In this document: piece by piece, positions 25,559 to 34,152 of the stretch
Position numbering within the stretch: position 1 is the stretch's first letter
How the letters are laid out: each line of letters begins with the position of its first letter
NCBI RefSeq assembly: GCF_900101865.1
Contig: NZ_FNAH01000002.1
Coordinates: 62,001-126,000 of the forward strand
Length of the DNA stretch: 64,000 nucleotides
Source: Paracoccus isoporae
Lineage (GTDB): Bacteria > Pseudomonadota > Alphaproteobacteria > Rhodobacterales > Rhodobacteraceae
Reading direction: 5' to 3'
The notes under the pieces: generated by a model
What the model was told of the DNA's origin: nothing
What the model saw: the letters and a program-made list of their open reading frames with translations, nothing else
Database searches by the model: none
Translations under genes and position numbers: made by a program

Positions 25559-26153
25559 CGCGGCGGATCCGCCCTCGGCACGGGATCTGACTTGTCATCC
25601 GCCTTGCACGCCACCGACCCCGGCGCCGGCATCGCGTGAGTGTGCGGCGCGAAAGCGGTCAGCCTGGCGGAATAGGTCGGCCCCGTTGAAGCGGTCAGAC
25701 CCACGGGAACTGTCAGCGCAGCGGAAGCTGTCAGCGCGGCGAAAGCCGTCGGGCCCGTGGATTCGGTCAGGCCCGTGGAAGTGGCCGGACGGGCGGTCGC
25801 TGGCGGCCCGGCGCAAGCTGTCAGCCCGGCGGCAGGATGTCGTCTGCCAAAGGTCAGCCAGCCGGGTGAGCCGCGACGCCCTCGCCCCGCCTCCCTTCGA
25901 CACCAGATTGCCACCTGCGCAGCGCAATTGAAGGAGCGCCCGCTTCCTTCTGTAGGGAACAGATCGCGGGTCAGGCCGAGGGCCGAGCCCGAACCGGCGA
26001 ATATGCGCGCGCTGCTCTGTCGCGTCATTGCGTTGAGTCTGGCGTGATCCGTTCCCACGCGGTCGAGATCGTGGCAGCCTCGCGCCTGACCTGGTCCGTG
26101 CCGAGGCTGGTTTCCCCCTGGTTCTCCGCCAGAAGCCCGCACCGACCTGCCGC
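25559..26153. other. Intergenic region holding an 18-bp minisatellite
   Basis: These 595 bases lie between the convergent ATP-grasp/CapA gene and the last gene of the chemotaxis operon. I see no supported gene. An 18-bp tandem array occupies 25652-25837 and keeps frames open on both strands, which explains the spurious open frames here. The remainder (25840-26153) shows no clear hairpin followed by T-run. Confidence 0.6.
25652..25837. repeat. Degenerate 18-bp tandem repeat (about 10 units)
   Basis: The GTC/GGC core recurs at 25658, 25676, 25694, 25712, 25730, 25748, 25766, 25784, 25802 and 25820, exactly every 18 bases. The approximate unit is GTCAGCCCGGCGGAAGCG. Units differ at several positions, so it is an old or selected array. 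In translation it gives six-residue periods, for example GLTAST/GPTYSA on the minus strand. No start with a ribosome site was found that would make it clearly coding. Confidence 0.8.
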
Positions 26154-26549
26154 TCAGTCGTCAGCCCGGTCGCGAAGCCAGATCTCCTCCGCCTGTGCCG
26201 CGGTCGCGCCGTGCGCTGCACCGGTGGCCGTCTCGCCTTGACCGAGCGCGTCGCGCACCTGCTGAAGCCGCAGCCGGGAGGCGAGGACCGGCCATGGTTC
26301 GATCGCGTCGTCCCGGACCATCTCGGCGCTGCTGGCCATTGCCGTCTCCAGCTCGGTCAGAAGCTGCGTCACCCGGTCGAGCGATTGCAGCAATTGCGGG
26401 TTCAGCGATCCGGTTCGCGTCAGATGGGACAGGCCCAGACATTCCGACAGGTGGCGCTGCACCGCCTCCGAATCGCGGCGGGCCGTGCCGAGCAAAAGGG
26501 CGGCGTTCTGCAGGAAGCGGCGGACGGGGAGATGATCGGGCTGGGTCAC
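26154..26549 (-). CDS. Helical protein of unknown function, last gene of the chemotaxis operon
   Basis: This 131-residue protein starts at GTG 26549, overlapping the stop of the upstream cheY-like gene (GTGA), so it is clearly part of the operon. It has no signal peptide or membrane segment. Heptad-like Leu/Gln/Glu-rich stretches (LNPQLLQSLDRVTQLLTEL, residues ~49-67) predict a helical bundle or coiled coil. I recognise no family. Position suggests a chemosensory accessory such as a CheY~P phosphatase (CheZ-like role), adaptor or localisation factor, but nothing in the sequence proves this. Confidence 0.65.
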   Translation of the reverse strand: MTQPDHLPVRRFLQNAALLLGTARRDSEAVQRHLSECLGLSHLTRTGSLNPQLLQSLDRVTQLLTELETAMASSAEMVRDDAIEPWPVLASRLRLQQVRDALGQGETATGAAHGATAAQAEEIWLRDRADD

Positions 26550-26932
26550 AGTCGGCCAACCACCGCTTCGAGACAGGTTTTCAGCGCGGCGGCATCGAAG
26601 GGCTTGCGGATGAAGTTGTTCATCCCCAGCGATTTCCCGTCCTCCACCACCGCCTTGTCGGCCTTGCCGGTGATAAGGATGAAGCCTGTGCCCTTGGTGC
26701 TGGGATTGGCGCGGATCTGGCGCAGCAACTCGATCCCGTCCATGCCGGGCATGTTGTAATCCGACAGGACCAGATGGGCGGGCTGCCGGGCCAGAAGCTC
26801 GATCGCCTCGGCCCCGCTGGCGGTGTGGCGGATATGGATGATGCCGATGGAGTCCAGGGCCTGCACGATCAGGCCGCGGCTGGTGGACATGTCGTCGACG
26901 ACAAGGACATGCAGCTTATCCTTCAGGGACAT
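26546..26932 (-). CDS. CheY-type response regulator (second in operon)
   Basis: This 128-residue single receiver domain starts at ATG 26932. The acidic pair is in LVVDDMSTSRG (Asp13-Asp14), the phosphoacceptor Asp58 is in LVLSDYNMPGMDG, and the conserved Thr and Lys are in LITGKAD and IRKPFD. There is no output domain, so it signals by protein binding, to the motor or another target, or acts as a phosphate sink. It follows cheR by 20 bp and overlaps the downstream orphan gene. It differs from the first CheY of the operon, so the two probably have different roles. Confidence 0.92.
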   Translation of the reverse strand: MSLKDKLHVLVVDDMSTSRGLIVQALDSIGIIHIRHTASGAEAIELLARQPAHLVLSDYNMPGMDGIELLRQIRANPSTKGTGFILITGKADKAVVEDGKSLGMNNFIRKPFDAAALKTCLEAVVGRL

Positions 26933-26952
26933 CTCGATCTCCGTGCGGCTGC

Positions 26953-27795
26953 TCAGCCGGGTTTCTGATAGGCGGTGATGCCGGCCGGTTGCAGCAGGTG
27001 ATGGCATTCTGCCGGGACACGTTCGGAATGACCGATCAGCAGCCAGCCGCCGGGCCGCAGCACGTCGTGGAATTTCCGCCAGAGCAGGCACTGCGTCTGC
27101 GGCGCGAAATAGATCGCCGTGTTGCGGCAGAAGATGACATCGAACTTTTCCGAGATCGGCCATCCGGCATTCAGGTTGATCTGCTGGTAGGTGACCAGAT
27201 CGCGCAGCTGCGCCCGGATGCGCAGATCGGTGCCGCGCCCGTCCTCCACCGGCTCGAAGAACCGGCTGCGGAAGTCGTCGGAGATGCCGGTCAGCGAGCT
27301 GCCGGCATAGATCCCCCGCCGCGCTTTCGCCAGCACGTCCGCATCGATGTCGGAGCCGAGGATCGAGAGCCGCTGAGCCATCTCGGGATGCGCATCCAGC
27401 ACGCTCATCGCGATGGAATAGGGCTCCTGCCCGCTGCTGCAGCCGGCCGACCAGATCCGGATCGGCCGCGTGGTGTCGCCGAGCGCCGGCAGAATGGCCT
27501 CGACCAGGAAGGCGAAATGATGCTTTTCGCGGAAGAAGCTGGTGACATTGGTGGTCAGCGAGGACACGAAGCGTTCGCGCTCGGCCCGGCCCGACACGCC
27601 GCTGACGATGTCGAGATACTCGGCCAGCGTGTCCAGCTGCAGGGCCACCAGCCGTTTCTGGAGCCGCGCGCGGATCATGCCACGTTTTTCCGGCCCGATC
27701 ACGATCCCGGAATAGCGGTGGATCGTCCGGCTGAGCTGGTCGAATTCCCTGTCGGAGATCGACCAGGCCGGCGGGGTGAAGGCCCGCTGGTTCAT
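26953..27795 (-). CDS. cheR: Chemoreceptor glutamate methyltransferase CheR
   Basis: The protein has 280 residues. An N-terminal helical CheR domain (~10-75; DREFDQLSRTIHRYSGI) precedes the SAM-dependent methyltransferase domain with TNVTSFFREKHHF, then IRIWSAGCSSGQEPYSIAM (SAM-binding motif). FDVIFCRNTAIYFAP and GGWLLIGHSE follow. It methylates glutamates of chemoreceptors for adaptation. Its start overlaps the cheW stop (ATGA). No cheB methylesterase is in the operon, so the opposing enzyme must be encoded elsewhere. Confidence 0.95.
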   Translation of the reverse strand: MNQRAFTPPAWSISDREFDQLSRTIHRYSGIVIGPEKRGMIRARLQKRLVALQLDTLAEYLDIVSGVSGRAERERFVSSLTTNVTSFFREKHHFAFLVEAILPALGDTTRPIRIWSAGCSSGQEPYSIAMSVLDAHPEMAQRLSILGSDIDADVLAKARRGIYAGSSLTGISDDFRSRFFEPVEDGRGTDLRIRAQLRDLVTYQQINLNAGWPISEKFDVIFCRNTAIYFAPQTQCLLWRKFHDVLRPGGWLLIGHSERVPAECHHLLQPAGITAYQKPG

Positions 27796-28259
27796 GCCGC
27801 GTCCCGCGCCTCGCGTGGCAGCAGAACGGCCAGGTCCAGCACCCGGATCAGCTTGCCCTCGATCAGCAGCAGCGATTCCACGCAGCGCGCGGAGGGATCG
27901 GCGCCAAGCTCCGGCGGGGATTGCAGCTCCTCGCGCGGGACGGTCAGGATGTCGGAAACGGCGTCGACCAGCAGTCCGACCAGCTCGCCGTCGATCTTGA
28001 CCACGATGATGACGTTGCGGTCTTCGGCATCGATGGGCGGCATGCCGAGCCGGGCGGACAGATCGACCACCGGCAGCACCGTGCCGCGCAGATTGATGAC
28101 GCCCTTCACATGCGGCGGCGCGTAGGGCAGGGGCGTGGCGTTAGTCCAGCCGCGGATCTCGCGGACCGACATGATGTCCACGCAGTATTCCTGGTCGTCG
28201 ATGCGGAAGGAGAGAAGTTCGATATCGAGCTCGGGCGAGCTGTTCTGGGGTTCAGACAT
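27792..28259 (-). CDS. cheW: Chemotaxis coupling protein CheW
   Basis: The protein has 155 residues. ATG 28259 with AGGAT upstream is preferred over an in-frame ATG at 28298 that would overlap cheA. The CheW fold is visible in LLSFRIDDQEYCVDIMSVREI, then VKGVINLRGTVLPVVDLSARLG and LVGLLVDAVSDIL. CheW links receptors to the CheA kinase at the membrane-bound array. It lies 4 bp after cheA and overlaps cheR. Confidence 0.96.
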   Translation of the reverse strand: MSEPQNSSPELDIELLSFRIDDQEYCVDIMSVREIRGWTNATPLPYAPPHVKGVINLRGTVLPVVDLSARLGMPPIDAEDRNVIIVVKIDGELVGLLVDAVSDILTVPREELQSPPELGADPSARCVESLLLIEGKLIRVLDLAVLLPREARDAA

Positions 28260-28263
28260 GGGA

Positions 28264-30456
28264 TTATCCTGCAGCTTTGAGCTCTGGAGTGTGGACATGG
28301 CGGCCGCAGCGCGCGAGGTCGGCCGGGTCGAGGATCAGCGCGATCTTACCGTCGCCGAGAATGGTCGCGGCGGCGACGCCGGGGATGTTTCCGTAATTCT
28401 GGCCCAGGCCTTTGATGACCACCTGGCGCTGCTCCATGATGGCGTCGACGATCAGCGCCGCGCGGTGGCCATTATCCTGCGCGGTGAGCAGCACGATGCC
28501 GGAGCGCGCGGTCTCGCTGCGAGCGCGGAAACCCAACTGGCGGCCCAGGTCGAAAAGCGGCACGAACTCGCCGCGGATCTGCATCATGTCGCCGCTGGCG
28601 GAGAGGCGCTGGATATTCGCATCCTCCAGCTTGGCGGTTTCGATGATTGCCGAGAGCGGCACCACGAGGGTCTGATCCGCGGCCTGCACGACCATCCCGT
28701 CCAGCACCGCCAGGGTCAGCGGCAGCGAGATGGAGAATTTCGTCCCCGATCCCGGCGCGCTGGCGATGGAGATCCGCCCGCCAAGCGCGGTGATGGCGCT
28801 TTTCACCACGTCCATCCCGACCCCGCGGCCCGACAGCGACGAAATTTCGGATGCGGTCGAGAAGCCCGGCAGGAACAGCAGCCCGTCAATCTCGGGCTCG
28901 GTGAGCTGCGCATCCGGCGCGATCAGCCCGCGGGAGATGGCGGTGTCGCGCACTTTCGGGCGGTTGATGCCGGCGCCGTCATCCTCGAGCTCGATCAGCA
29001 CGCGCCCGGCGCGATGGCTGGCGGACAGCCGGATCACGCCTTCGGGCGGCTTGCCGGAGGCCGCACGCTGCGCCGGCGCCTCCAGCCCGTGATCGACGGC
29101 GTTGCGGATCATGTGGGTCAGCGGGTCGGCCAGGCGTTCGATGACGGTCTTGTCCACCTCGGTATATTCGCCGTCGGTCTGGAGCCGCACCTCCTTGCCG
29201 ACGCTGGCCGAGGCTTCGCGGACTATGCGGCCCATGCGCTGGAACAGGGATTTGACCGGCTGGGCGCGGATCATCATCACGCTTTCCTGGATGTCGCGGG
29301 TCAGCGTCATGAAGGATTCCAGCCCGTTCATCACGTCCGAATGATGCCCGATCCCGGCTTCCTCGACGCTTTGGGCCAGCATGGCCTGGTTGATGACAAG
29401 CTCGCCCACCAGGTTGACCAGCCGGTCGATCTTCTCCAGATCGACGCGGACCGTGGCCGCGGGCTCGGGGACCGGAGGGGCGGAGGCCGCGCGGGATGGG
29501 CCGAAGGGCGGATCAGCGGCGTTCGGGGCGGGAAGGCTGTCCGCAACCGGAGGCAGCGGCAGTGTGAGCCGCGCGCGGCTGTCCGCAGGCTGCGTCGCGG
29601 AATCAACCGGCTGCGTCGAGGAGGTTTTGCGATGTTCAGGATCACCGCGCGCCGCCTCGACGACGGAGACCATGTCCTGCGTCATCGAGGCGGCCTCGTC
29701 CGGGTGCTGCGTGATCTCCAGCACGCAGAGATCGGCGACGAAGTCGAAAAGCTGGGTGATATCGGATTCTTCGATCTCGCCCTGCAGCGCGATGAGCCAG
29801 GACAGCCACGGCGTTTCCGCGTTCTCCGGCGTCGGCGCAGGCAGATCCTCCGGGATCAGGCAGGTGATCTGCGCCCGGCCGAGTTGCGAAAGGCTGCGCA
29901 GGATATGCAGCGCCTCGTTGCCGCTGGCATAGAGCCCGGCGCCCGGGGTGAATCGGATGCGCCAATGCGTTTCGGCCGGCGGCTCCTCAGGGCCGGGCAG
30001 GGCGTCGAGATCCAGCGCCAGCCCGGTAGGGGCGAAATCGGGCGTCTCCTCCTCGCCGGCTGGGCCTGCGTCGCCCAGAAGGGCGGACAGCGCCGCCAGC
30101 ACGGTGTCAGCGTTCGTTGGAGGGTCGCGCTCGTCCCGCGCGGCGCGGACCTGATCCTGCAGCGTGTCGGCGGCCCGGAAGAACAGCTTGACCGCCGCAT
30201 CCGTCACCGCGATCCGGCCGCCCCGCAATTCGTCCAGCACGGTTTCGAACTGATGCGCGAAGCCGACGAGCGCATCCAGCCCGAAGGCACCGGCCCCGCC
30301 CTTGATGGAATGGACGGCGCGGAACACGGTGTTCACGGTTTCCGGGTCGTCACCCCCCGCATCCATCGCGGTCAGCGCATCCTGCAGCCCCTCCAGCAGC
30401 TCTTCGCATTCGACGAAGAACGAGGCGCGGATCTCGGCCATGGGATCATTCGACAT
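28264..30456 (-). CDS. cheA: Chemotaxis histidine kinase CheA
   Basis: The protein has 730 residues with the usual P1-P5 order. The P1 Hpt domain carries FRAVHSIKGGAGAFG, with phosphorylated His49. A poorly conserved P2 region spans ~150-330. The P3 dimerisation helices are near VDLEKIDRLVNLVGELVINQ. P4 ATPase boxes follow: HMIRNAVDHGLE (N box), VLIELEDDGAGI (G1) and SLSGRGVGMDVVKSAI (G2). The P5 CheW-like domain ends the protein (LVVPLSAIIETAKL; FDLGRQLGF). It is 13 bp downstream of the first cheY. Confidence 0.97.
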   Translation of the reverse strand: MSNDPMAEIRASFFVECEELLEGLQDALTAMDAGGDDPETVNTVFRAVHSIKGGAGAFGLDALVGFAHQFETVLDELRGGRIAVTDAAVKLFFRAADTLQDQVRAARDERDPPTNADTVLAALSALLGDAGPAGEEETPDFAPTGLALDLDALPGPEEPPAETHWRIRFTPGAGLYASGNEALHILRSLSQLGRAQITCLIPEDLPAPTPENAETPWLSWLIALQGEIEESDITQLFDFVADLCVLEITQHPDEAASMTQDMVSVVEAARGDPEHRKTSSTQPVDSATQPADSRARLTLPLPPVADSLPAPNAADPPFGPSRAASAPPVPEPAATVRVDLEKIDRLVNLVGELVINQAMLAQSVEEAGIGHHSDVMNGLESFMTLTRDIQESVMMIRAQPVKSLFQRMGRIVREASASVGKEVRLQTDGEYTEVDKTVIERLADPLTHMIRNAVDHGLEAPAQRAASGKPPEGVIRLSASHRAGRVLIELEDDGAGINRPKVRDTAISRGLIAPDAQLTEPEIDGLLFLPGFSTASEISSLSGRGVGMDVVKSAITALGGRISIASAPGSGTKFSISLPLTLAVLDGMVVQAADQTLVVPLSAIIETAKLEDANIQRLSASGDMMQIRGEFVPLFDLGRQLGFRARSETARSGIVLLTAQDNGHRAALIVDAIMEQRQVVIKGLGQNYGNIPGVAAATILGDGKIALILDPADLARCGRHVHTPELKAAG

Positions 30457-30469
30457 CGGCCCGACCCCT

Positions 30470-30835
30470 TTAACCGGTAATCATTTGCAGCGAGCTGACC
30501 AGCTTCTGCGGGTCGAACGGCTTGACGATCCAGCCGGTGGCACCGCAATTGCGTGCCCGCGCCTTCAGCTCCGGCGCGCTTTCGGTGGTCAGCATCAGCA
30601 CCGGCACGGCGCGCAACCGGTCGATCCGGCGCACCGCCTCGATGAACTGGAACCCGTCCATCCGCGGCATGTTCACATCCGAGATGATCGCGTCGGGCCG
30701 CATCTCCTCCAGCACCACAAGCCCGTGGAGGCCGTCATCGGCGGTGGTCACGTCCATGCCCGCTTCGGTCAGGGTGAGGCGCAGCATGTCGCGGATCGTG
30801 CGGCTGTCATCGACGGCAAGAATGCTCAGGCTCAT
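30470..30835 (-). CDS. cheY: CheY-type response regulator (first in operon)
   Basis: This 121-residue single receiver domain has ILAVDDSRTIRDMLRLTL (acidic residues Asp9-Asp10), DAIISDVNMPRMDGFQF with phosphoacceptor Asp53, VLMLTTES (conserved Thr) and WIVKPFDPQKL (conserved Lys). Its ATG overlaps the stop of the STAS-domain gene (ATGA). It is the likely phosphoryl acceptor of the CheA encoded next to it. Confidence 0.95.
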   Translation of the reverse strand: MSLSILAVDDSRTIRDMLRLTLTEAGMDVTTADDGLHGLVVLEEMRPDAIISDVNMPRMDGFQFIEAVRRIDRLRAVPVLMLTTESAPELKARARNCGATGWIVKPFDPQKLVSSLQMITG

Positions 30836-31107
30836 GCGGCCTCCTGCGCTGAAATCTCTGCTTGGGCTATGCCGAAAATCGACAGGGCGGCGGCGAATTC
30901 GGCCGAGGGCGCGGCGATTGCGAAGCCGCGCGATTGGGCCTTGCAGTGCTGGCGCGCGGCCAGGATGATCTGCAGGCACAGCCCGCCCAGATGGGTGACG
31001 GCGGAAGCGTCGAGCAGGATATCGCCCGGCATCTGCGCGATGTCGCGGGCCAGTGGTCGCGCCGCGGTCAGGTCCAGACGCGCCGGAAGGGTCAGCTTAC
31101 TGGTCAT
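30832..31107 (-). CDS. STAS-domain protein, first gene of chemotaxis operon
   Basis: This 91-residue protein from ATG 31107 is a single STAS-like domain. LTLPARLDLTAARPLARDI is followed by DILLDASAVTHLGGLCLQIIL, the usual 'DxSxVxxLGGxGLQ' loop, here with Ala in place of the phosphorylatable Ser. AAPSAEFAAALSIFGI follows. STAS proteins in chemosensory operons (CheX-like or anti-anti-sigma-like) usually act by protein binding. Loss of the loop serine at ASAV would argue against phospho-switching, although Ser/Thr are nearby. Its ATGA overlap with cheY shows tight coupling. Confidence 0.8.
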   Translation of the reverse strand: MTSKLTLPARLDLTAARPLARDIAQMPGDILLDASAVTHLGGLCLQIILAARQHCKAQSRGFAIAAPSAEFAAALSIFGIAQAEISAQEAA

Positions 31108-31465
31108 GCCGGGCAGGCCCCCTGCGCCGGTTCGAGATGCAATGCCACATGGCTGGCGTGGTCCCCCTGATCGCCGTGTTCGGCCCGTTCTAGCCAGCCG
31201 CATCTTAAGGTTCGGTTGATGCTGCCCGGATTTTACGACAGGACGCGGTGGGGCGGGCAGGGAAAGAAGCTAAAATTGCAGCCTTCCCGGCCGCGCGAGC
31301 GGGGCGCTGTGCAAAAGGGCTTGCCAATCCAGCCGGCATCGCATAACAGCCAGCCCACTTCACAGGCAGAGGCGGGCCGGTCGGGGGAGACATCCCGGAC
31401 AGGTCCACCGGTTGGGGGAGACCCTGAAATCCTCTGCCAAGGCGCAAACCGGAAAGGACATGGAC
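31108..31465. other. Divergent promoter region between chemotaxis operon and rpsB
   Basis: These 358 bases have no supported gene. They must hold the promoter of the chemotaxis operon (minus) and the promoter and 5' leader of rpsB (plus). Two GGTCGGGGGAGACA/GGTTGGGGGAGACC-like direct copies lie at 31379-31391 and 31409-31422 in the rpsB leader. I see no confident -35/-10 pair. Confidence 0.5.
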
Positions 31466-32251
31466 ATGGCGCTCCCTGAATTCTCGATGCGTCAGCTTCT
31501 GGAAGCTGGCGTTCACTACGGTCACCAGACGCAACGCTGGAACCCGCGCATGGCGGAGTTCATCTATGGCGACCGCAACGGCATCCATATCGTCGATCTG
31601 ACCCAGACCGTGCCGATGCTGGATCAGGCGCTGCAGGTCGTGCGCGACACGGTCGCCAAGGGCGGCCGGGTGCTGTTCGTCGGCACCAAGCGCCAGGCGC
31701 AGAAGCCGGTGGCCGACGCGGCCGAGAAATCGGCGCAGTTCTACATGAACCATCGCTGGCTGGGCGGCACGCTGACCAACTGGAAAACCGTCTCGCAGTC
31801 GATCAACCGCCTCAAGCAGATCGACGAGACCATGGCGCAGGGCGCCGAGGGTCTGACCAAGAAAGAACGCCTCCAGCTCGAGCGCGAGCAGGCGAAGCTG
31901 CAGGCCTCGCTGGGCGGGATCCGCGAGATGGGCGGCCTGCCGGACCTGCTGTTCGTCATTGACGTGAACAAGGAAGACCTGGCGATTGCCGAGGCGAAGA
32001 AGCTGGGCATCCCGGTGGTCGCGGTCGTCGACACCAATTGCTCGCCCGAGGGCGTGGACTACATCATCCCCGGCAATGACGATGCGGCCCGCGCCATCGC
32101 GCTCTATTGCGATCTGGTCAGCCGCGCCGCCCTGGACGGGATGACCGCGCAGATGGGTGCCGCCGGTGTCGATCTGGGCGCGCTGTCGGAGGCCCCGGCC
32201 GAGGAAGCCGCGACCAGCGAAGAGACCGTCGCCGCCGAATCCGACGCCTGA
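31466..32251 (+). CDS. rpsB: 30S ribosomal protein S2
   Basis: The protein has 261 residues. GGAAAGGA at 31451 supports ATG 31466, giving [21 protein letters not shown], the standard N-terminus; ATG 31460 would add two residues. [16 protein letters not shown] and [23 protein letters not shown] are family landmarks. It has an alanine/glutamate-rich C-terminal tail, usual in alphaproteobacteria. It forms an operon with tsf 69 bp downstream. Confidence 0.98.
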   Translation: MALPEFSMRQLLEAGVHYGHQTQRWNPRMAEFIYGDRNGIHIVDLTQTVPMLDQALQVVRDTVAKGGRVLFVGTKRQAQKPVADAAEKSAQFYMNHRWLGGTLTNWKTVSQSINRLKQIDETMAQGAEGLTKKERLQLEREQAKLQASLGGIREMGGLPDLLFVIDVNKEDLAIAEAKKLGIPVVAVVDTNCSPEGVDYIIPGNDDAARAIALYCDLVSRAALDGMTAQMGAAGVDLGALSEAPAEEAATSEETVAAESDA

Positions 32252-32274
32252 TCTCCGCGTTACCTTATTGTTAC

Positions 32275-32297
32275 CGGGCGGGGCTATGTCCCGTCCG
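32275..32297 (+). other. Hairpin in the rpsB-tsf intergenic
   Basis: There is an 8-bp stem, CGGGCGGG / CCCGTCCG, with one G-T pair and a 7-base loop. No T-run follows, so it is not a simple terminator. It may tune readthrough or mRNA stability between rpsB and tsf. Confidence 0.35.
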
Positions 32298-32320
32298 ATC
32301 CCCATGGAAGGAGAAGCCAA

Positions 32321-33199
32321 ATGGCGATTACCGCTCAGATGGTGAAGGAACTGCGCGAAACCACCGGCGCAGGGATGATGGACGCCAAGAAGGCGCTGAC
32401 CGAGAATGACGGCAACATGGAGGCGGCCGTGGACTGGCTGCGCACCAAGGGTCTGGCGAAGGCCGCCAAGAAGGCCGACCGGATCGCAGCCGAAGGTCTG
32501 GTGGCCGTGGCCGTCGATGGCGGCAAGGGCGTCGCGGTCGAGGTGAACTCGGAAACCGATTTCGTCGCCAAGAATGCCGATTTCCAGAACATGGTCCGGG
32601 GCATCGCCCAGACCGCGCTGAATGTCGGCTCGGTCGAGGCGCTGCGCGACGCGGATCTGGGCGGCAAGCCGGTCAGCGAGGTCGTCACCGACGCCGTCGC
32701 GAAGATCGGGGAAAAGATGGAACTGCGCCGCATGGCCTCGGTCGAGGGCGACAGCGTGGTCTCCTATGTCCACAATGCCGCCGCCGAAGGCATGGGCAAG
32801 ATCGGCGTTCTGGTCGCGCTGAAGGGCAACAACCCCGAGATCGGCAAGCAGATCGCGATGCATATCGCCGCCACCAGCCCGGCCTCGCTGTCCGAAGCCG
32901 ATCTGGACCCGGCGCTCGTCGAGCGCGAGAAGAACGTGCTGACCGAGCAGGCGCGTGAATCCGGCAAGCCGGATGCGGTGATCGAGAAGATGATCACGGG
33001 CCGCATGGCGAAATTCTTCGAGGAAGTGACCCTGCTGGGCCAGAAATTCGTCATCAACCCGGACGTCACCGTCGCGCAGGCCGCGAAGGATGCGGGCGTC
33101 GAGGTGCTGGGTTTCGTGCGCATGGGCGTGGGCGAAGGCATCGAGAAGAAGGAAGAGGATTTCGCAGCCGAGGTCGCCAAGACGCTTGGCGGCAACTGA
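32321..33199 (+). CDS. tsf: Elongation factor Ts
   Basis: The protein has 292 residues. AAGGAGAAGCCAA precedes ATG 32321. The N-terminal UBA-like segment [19 protein letters not shown] is followed by [13 protein letters not shown], which contacts EF-Tu, and the coiled-coil and C-terminal modules. It is the guanine nucleotide exchange factor of EF-Tu in translation. Usually pyrH follows in bacteria; here a strong terminator ends the unit. Confidence 0.98.
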   Translation: MAITAQMVKELRETTGAGMMDAKKALTENDGNMEAAVDWLRTKGLAKAAKKADRIAAEGLVAVAVDGGKGVAVEVNSETDFVAKNADFQNMVRGIAQTALNVGSVEALRDADLGGKPVSEVVTDAVAKIGEKMELRRMASVEGDSVVSYVHNAAAEGMGKIGVLVALKGNNPEIGKQIAMHIAATSPASLSEADLDPALVEREKNVLTEQARESGKPDAVIEKMITGRMAKFFEEVTLLGQKFVINPDVTVAQAAKDAGVEVLGFVRMGVGEGIEKKEEDFAAEVAKTLGGN

Positions 33200-33221
33200 T
33201 CCCGATCCGATCCGATCCAAG

Positions 33222-33251
33222 ACGCCGGTCCCGCGCGGGGCCGGCGTTTTT
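33222..33251 (+). terminator. Rho-independent terminator of rpsB-tsf
   Basis: An 11-bp stem, ACGCCGGTCCC / GGGGCCGGCGT (one T-G pair), has a GCGC loop and is followed directly by TTTTTC. It lies 23 bp after the tsf stop. Confidence 0.9.
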
Positions 33252-33310
33252 CATTGCCTGCCCCCCGCCGCGCATGGCACATCCCAGCTAGGGCAACACG
33301 AGGTCGCCAG

Positions 33311-33901
33311 ATGCCGTTCACCATCGCCATTGACGGGCCGGCCGCGTCGGGCAAGGGCACGATCGCGCGGGCGCTTTCGCAGCGTTTCGGGTTTCACCAT
33401 CTCGATACCGGGCTGCTCTATCGTGCCGTGGGGGCGAAGGGCGGGGATCCGCTTTCGGCTGCGCGGGAGTTGCAGCCGGGCGATCTGGAGCGGAGCGATC
33501 TGCGCTCGAACGAGGCGGGGCAGGCGGCCAGCCGGGTCGCGGCGATTGCCGAGGTGCGCGCGGCGTTGGTCGAGTTTCAGCGCAGCTTCGCGCGCACCGA
33601 GCCGGGGGCGGTGCTGGATGGGCGCGACATCGGCACGGTGATCTGCCCGGCGGCGGAGCTGAAGCTCTATGTGATCGCCTCGGACGAGGTGCGCGCCAGC
33701 CGCCGTGCCGCCGAGATCGGGGCAGATGCGGCGGAAACGCTGGCGGCGCTGCGCGAACGCGATGCGCGCGACGCGGCGCGGGCCACGGCACCCCTGCGCC
33801 CGGCCGAGGATGCGGTGACGCTGGACACCACGGAGATGTCGATTGACGAGGCCGTCGCTCAGGCGATCCGGCTGGTCGAACAGCGCCAGACACGAAGCTA
33901 G
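33311..33901 (+). CDS. cmk: Cytidylate kinase
   Basis: The protein has 196 residues from ATG 33311, behind GAGG. It phosphorylates CMP/dCMP using [23 protein letters not shown] contains the P-loop [20 protein letters not shown] and [13 protein letters not shown] are the NMP-binding and family signatures. It is slightly shorter than E. coli Cmk (227 aa), as usual for Rhodobacteraceae. It precedes rpsA as in many bacteria, but a predicted promoter separates the two. Confidence 0.95.
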   Translation: MPFTIAIDGPAASGKGTIARALSQRFGFHHLDTGLLYRAVGAKGGDPLSAARELQPGDLERSDLRSNEAGQAASRVAAIAEVRAALVEFQRSFARTEPGAVLDGRDIGTVICPAAELKLYVIASDEVRASRRAAEIGADAAETLAALRERDARDAARATAPLRPAEDAVTLDTTEMSIDEAVAQAIRLVEQRQTRS

Positions 33902-33969
33902 CATGACGCAGGGGCAGATCGGCACCCGCTAGATGGCGAAACTTTGCCGGTGGCACCGGGGTTACGCCC

Positions 33970-33998
33970 TTGTGATCCTGACCGATTCCGCTTATATG
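33970..33998 (+). promoter_or_regulatory. Predicted promoter of rpsA
   Basis: TTGTGA (33970-33975) and TATATG (33993-33998) are separated by 17 bp in the 251-bp cmk-rpsA gap. The start would be near 34005, giving a leader of about 150 nt. This is a sequence match only. Confidence 0.45.
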
Positions 33999-34152
33999 CC
34001 CGGCCAAGTCAATCGAATGACATGGCCAGAACAGGCCGCTACTGATCGGGTCGGGCGATGCGCCGCGACCCTTTGTCGTTCCGAGAGGCCCCATAAAGAC
34101 CGGCGGAGCCAACCGTCAGGCCAGCATAGAAACAAAAGGAAACCGAACGCTT

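Noticed and set aside
31205..33220. 671-codon minus-strand open frame opposite rpsB and tsf
   Set aside because: Antisense to two highly conserved translation genes; shadow of codon bias.
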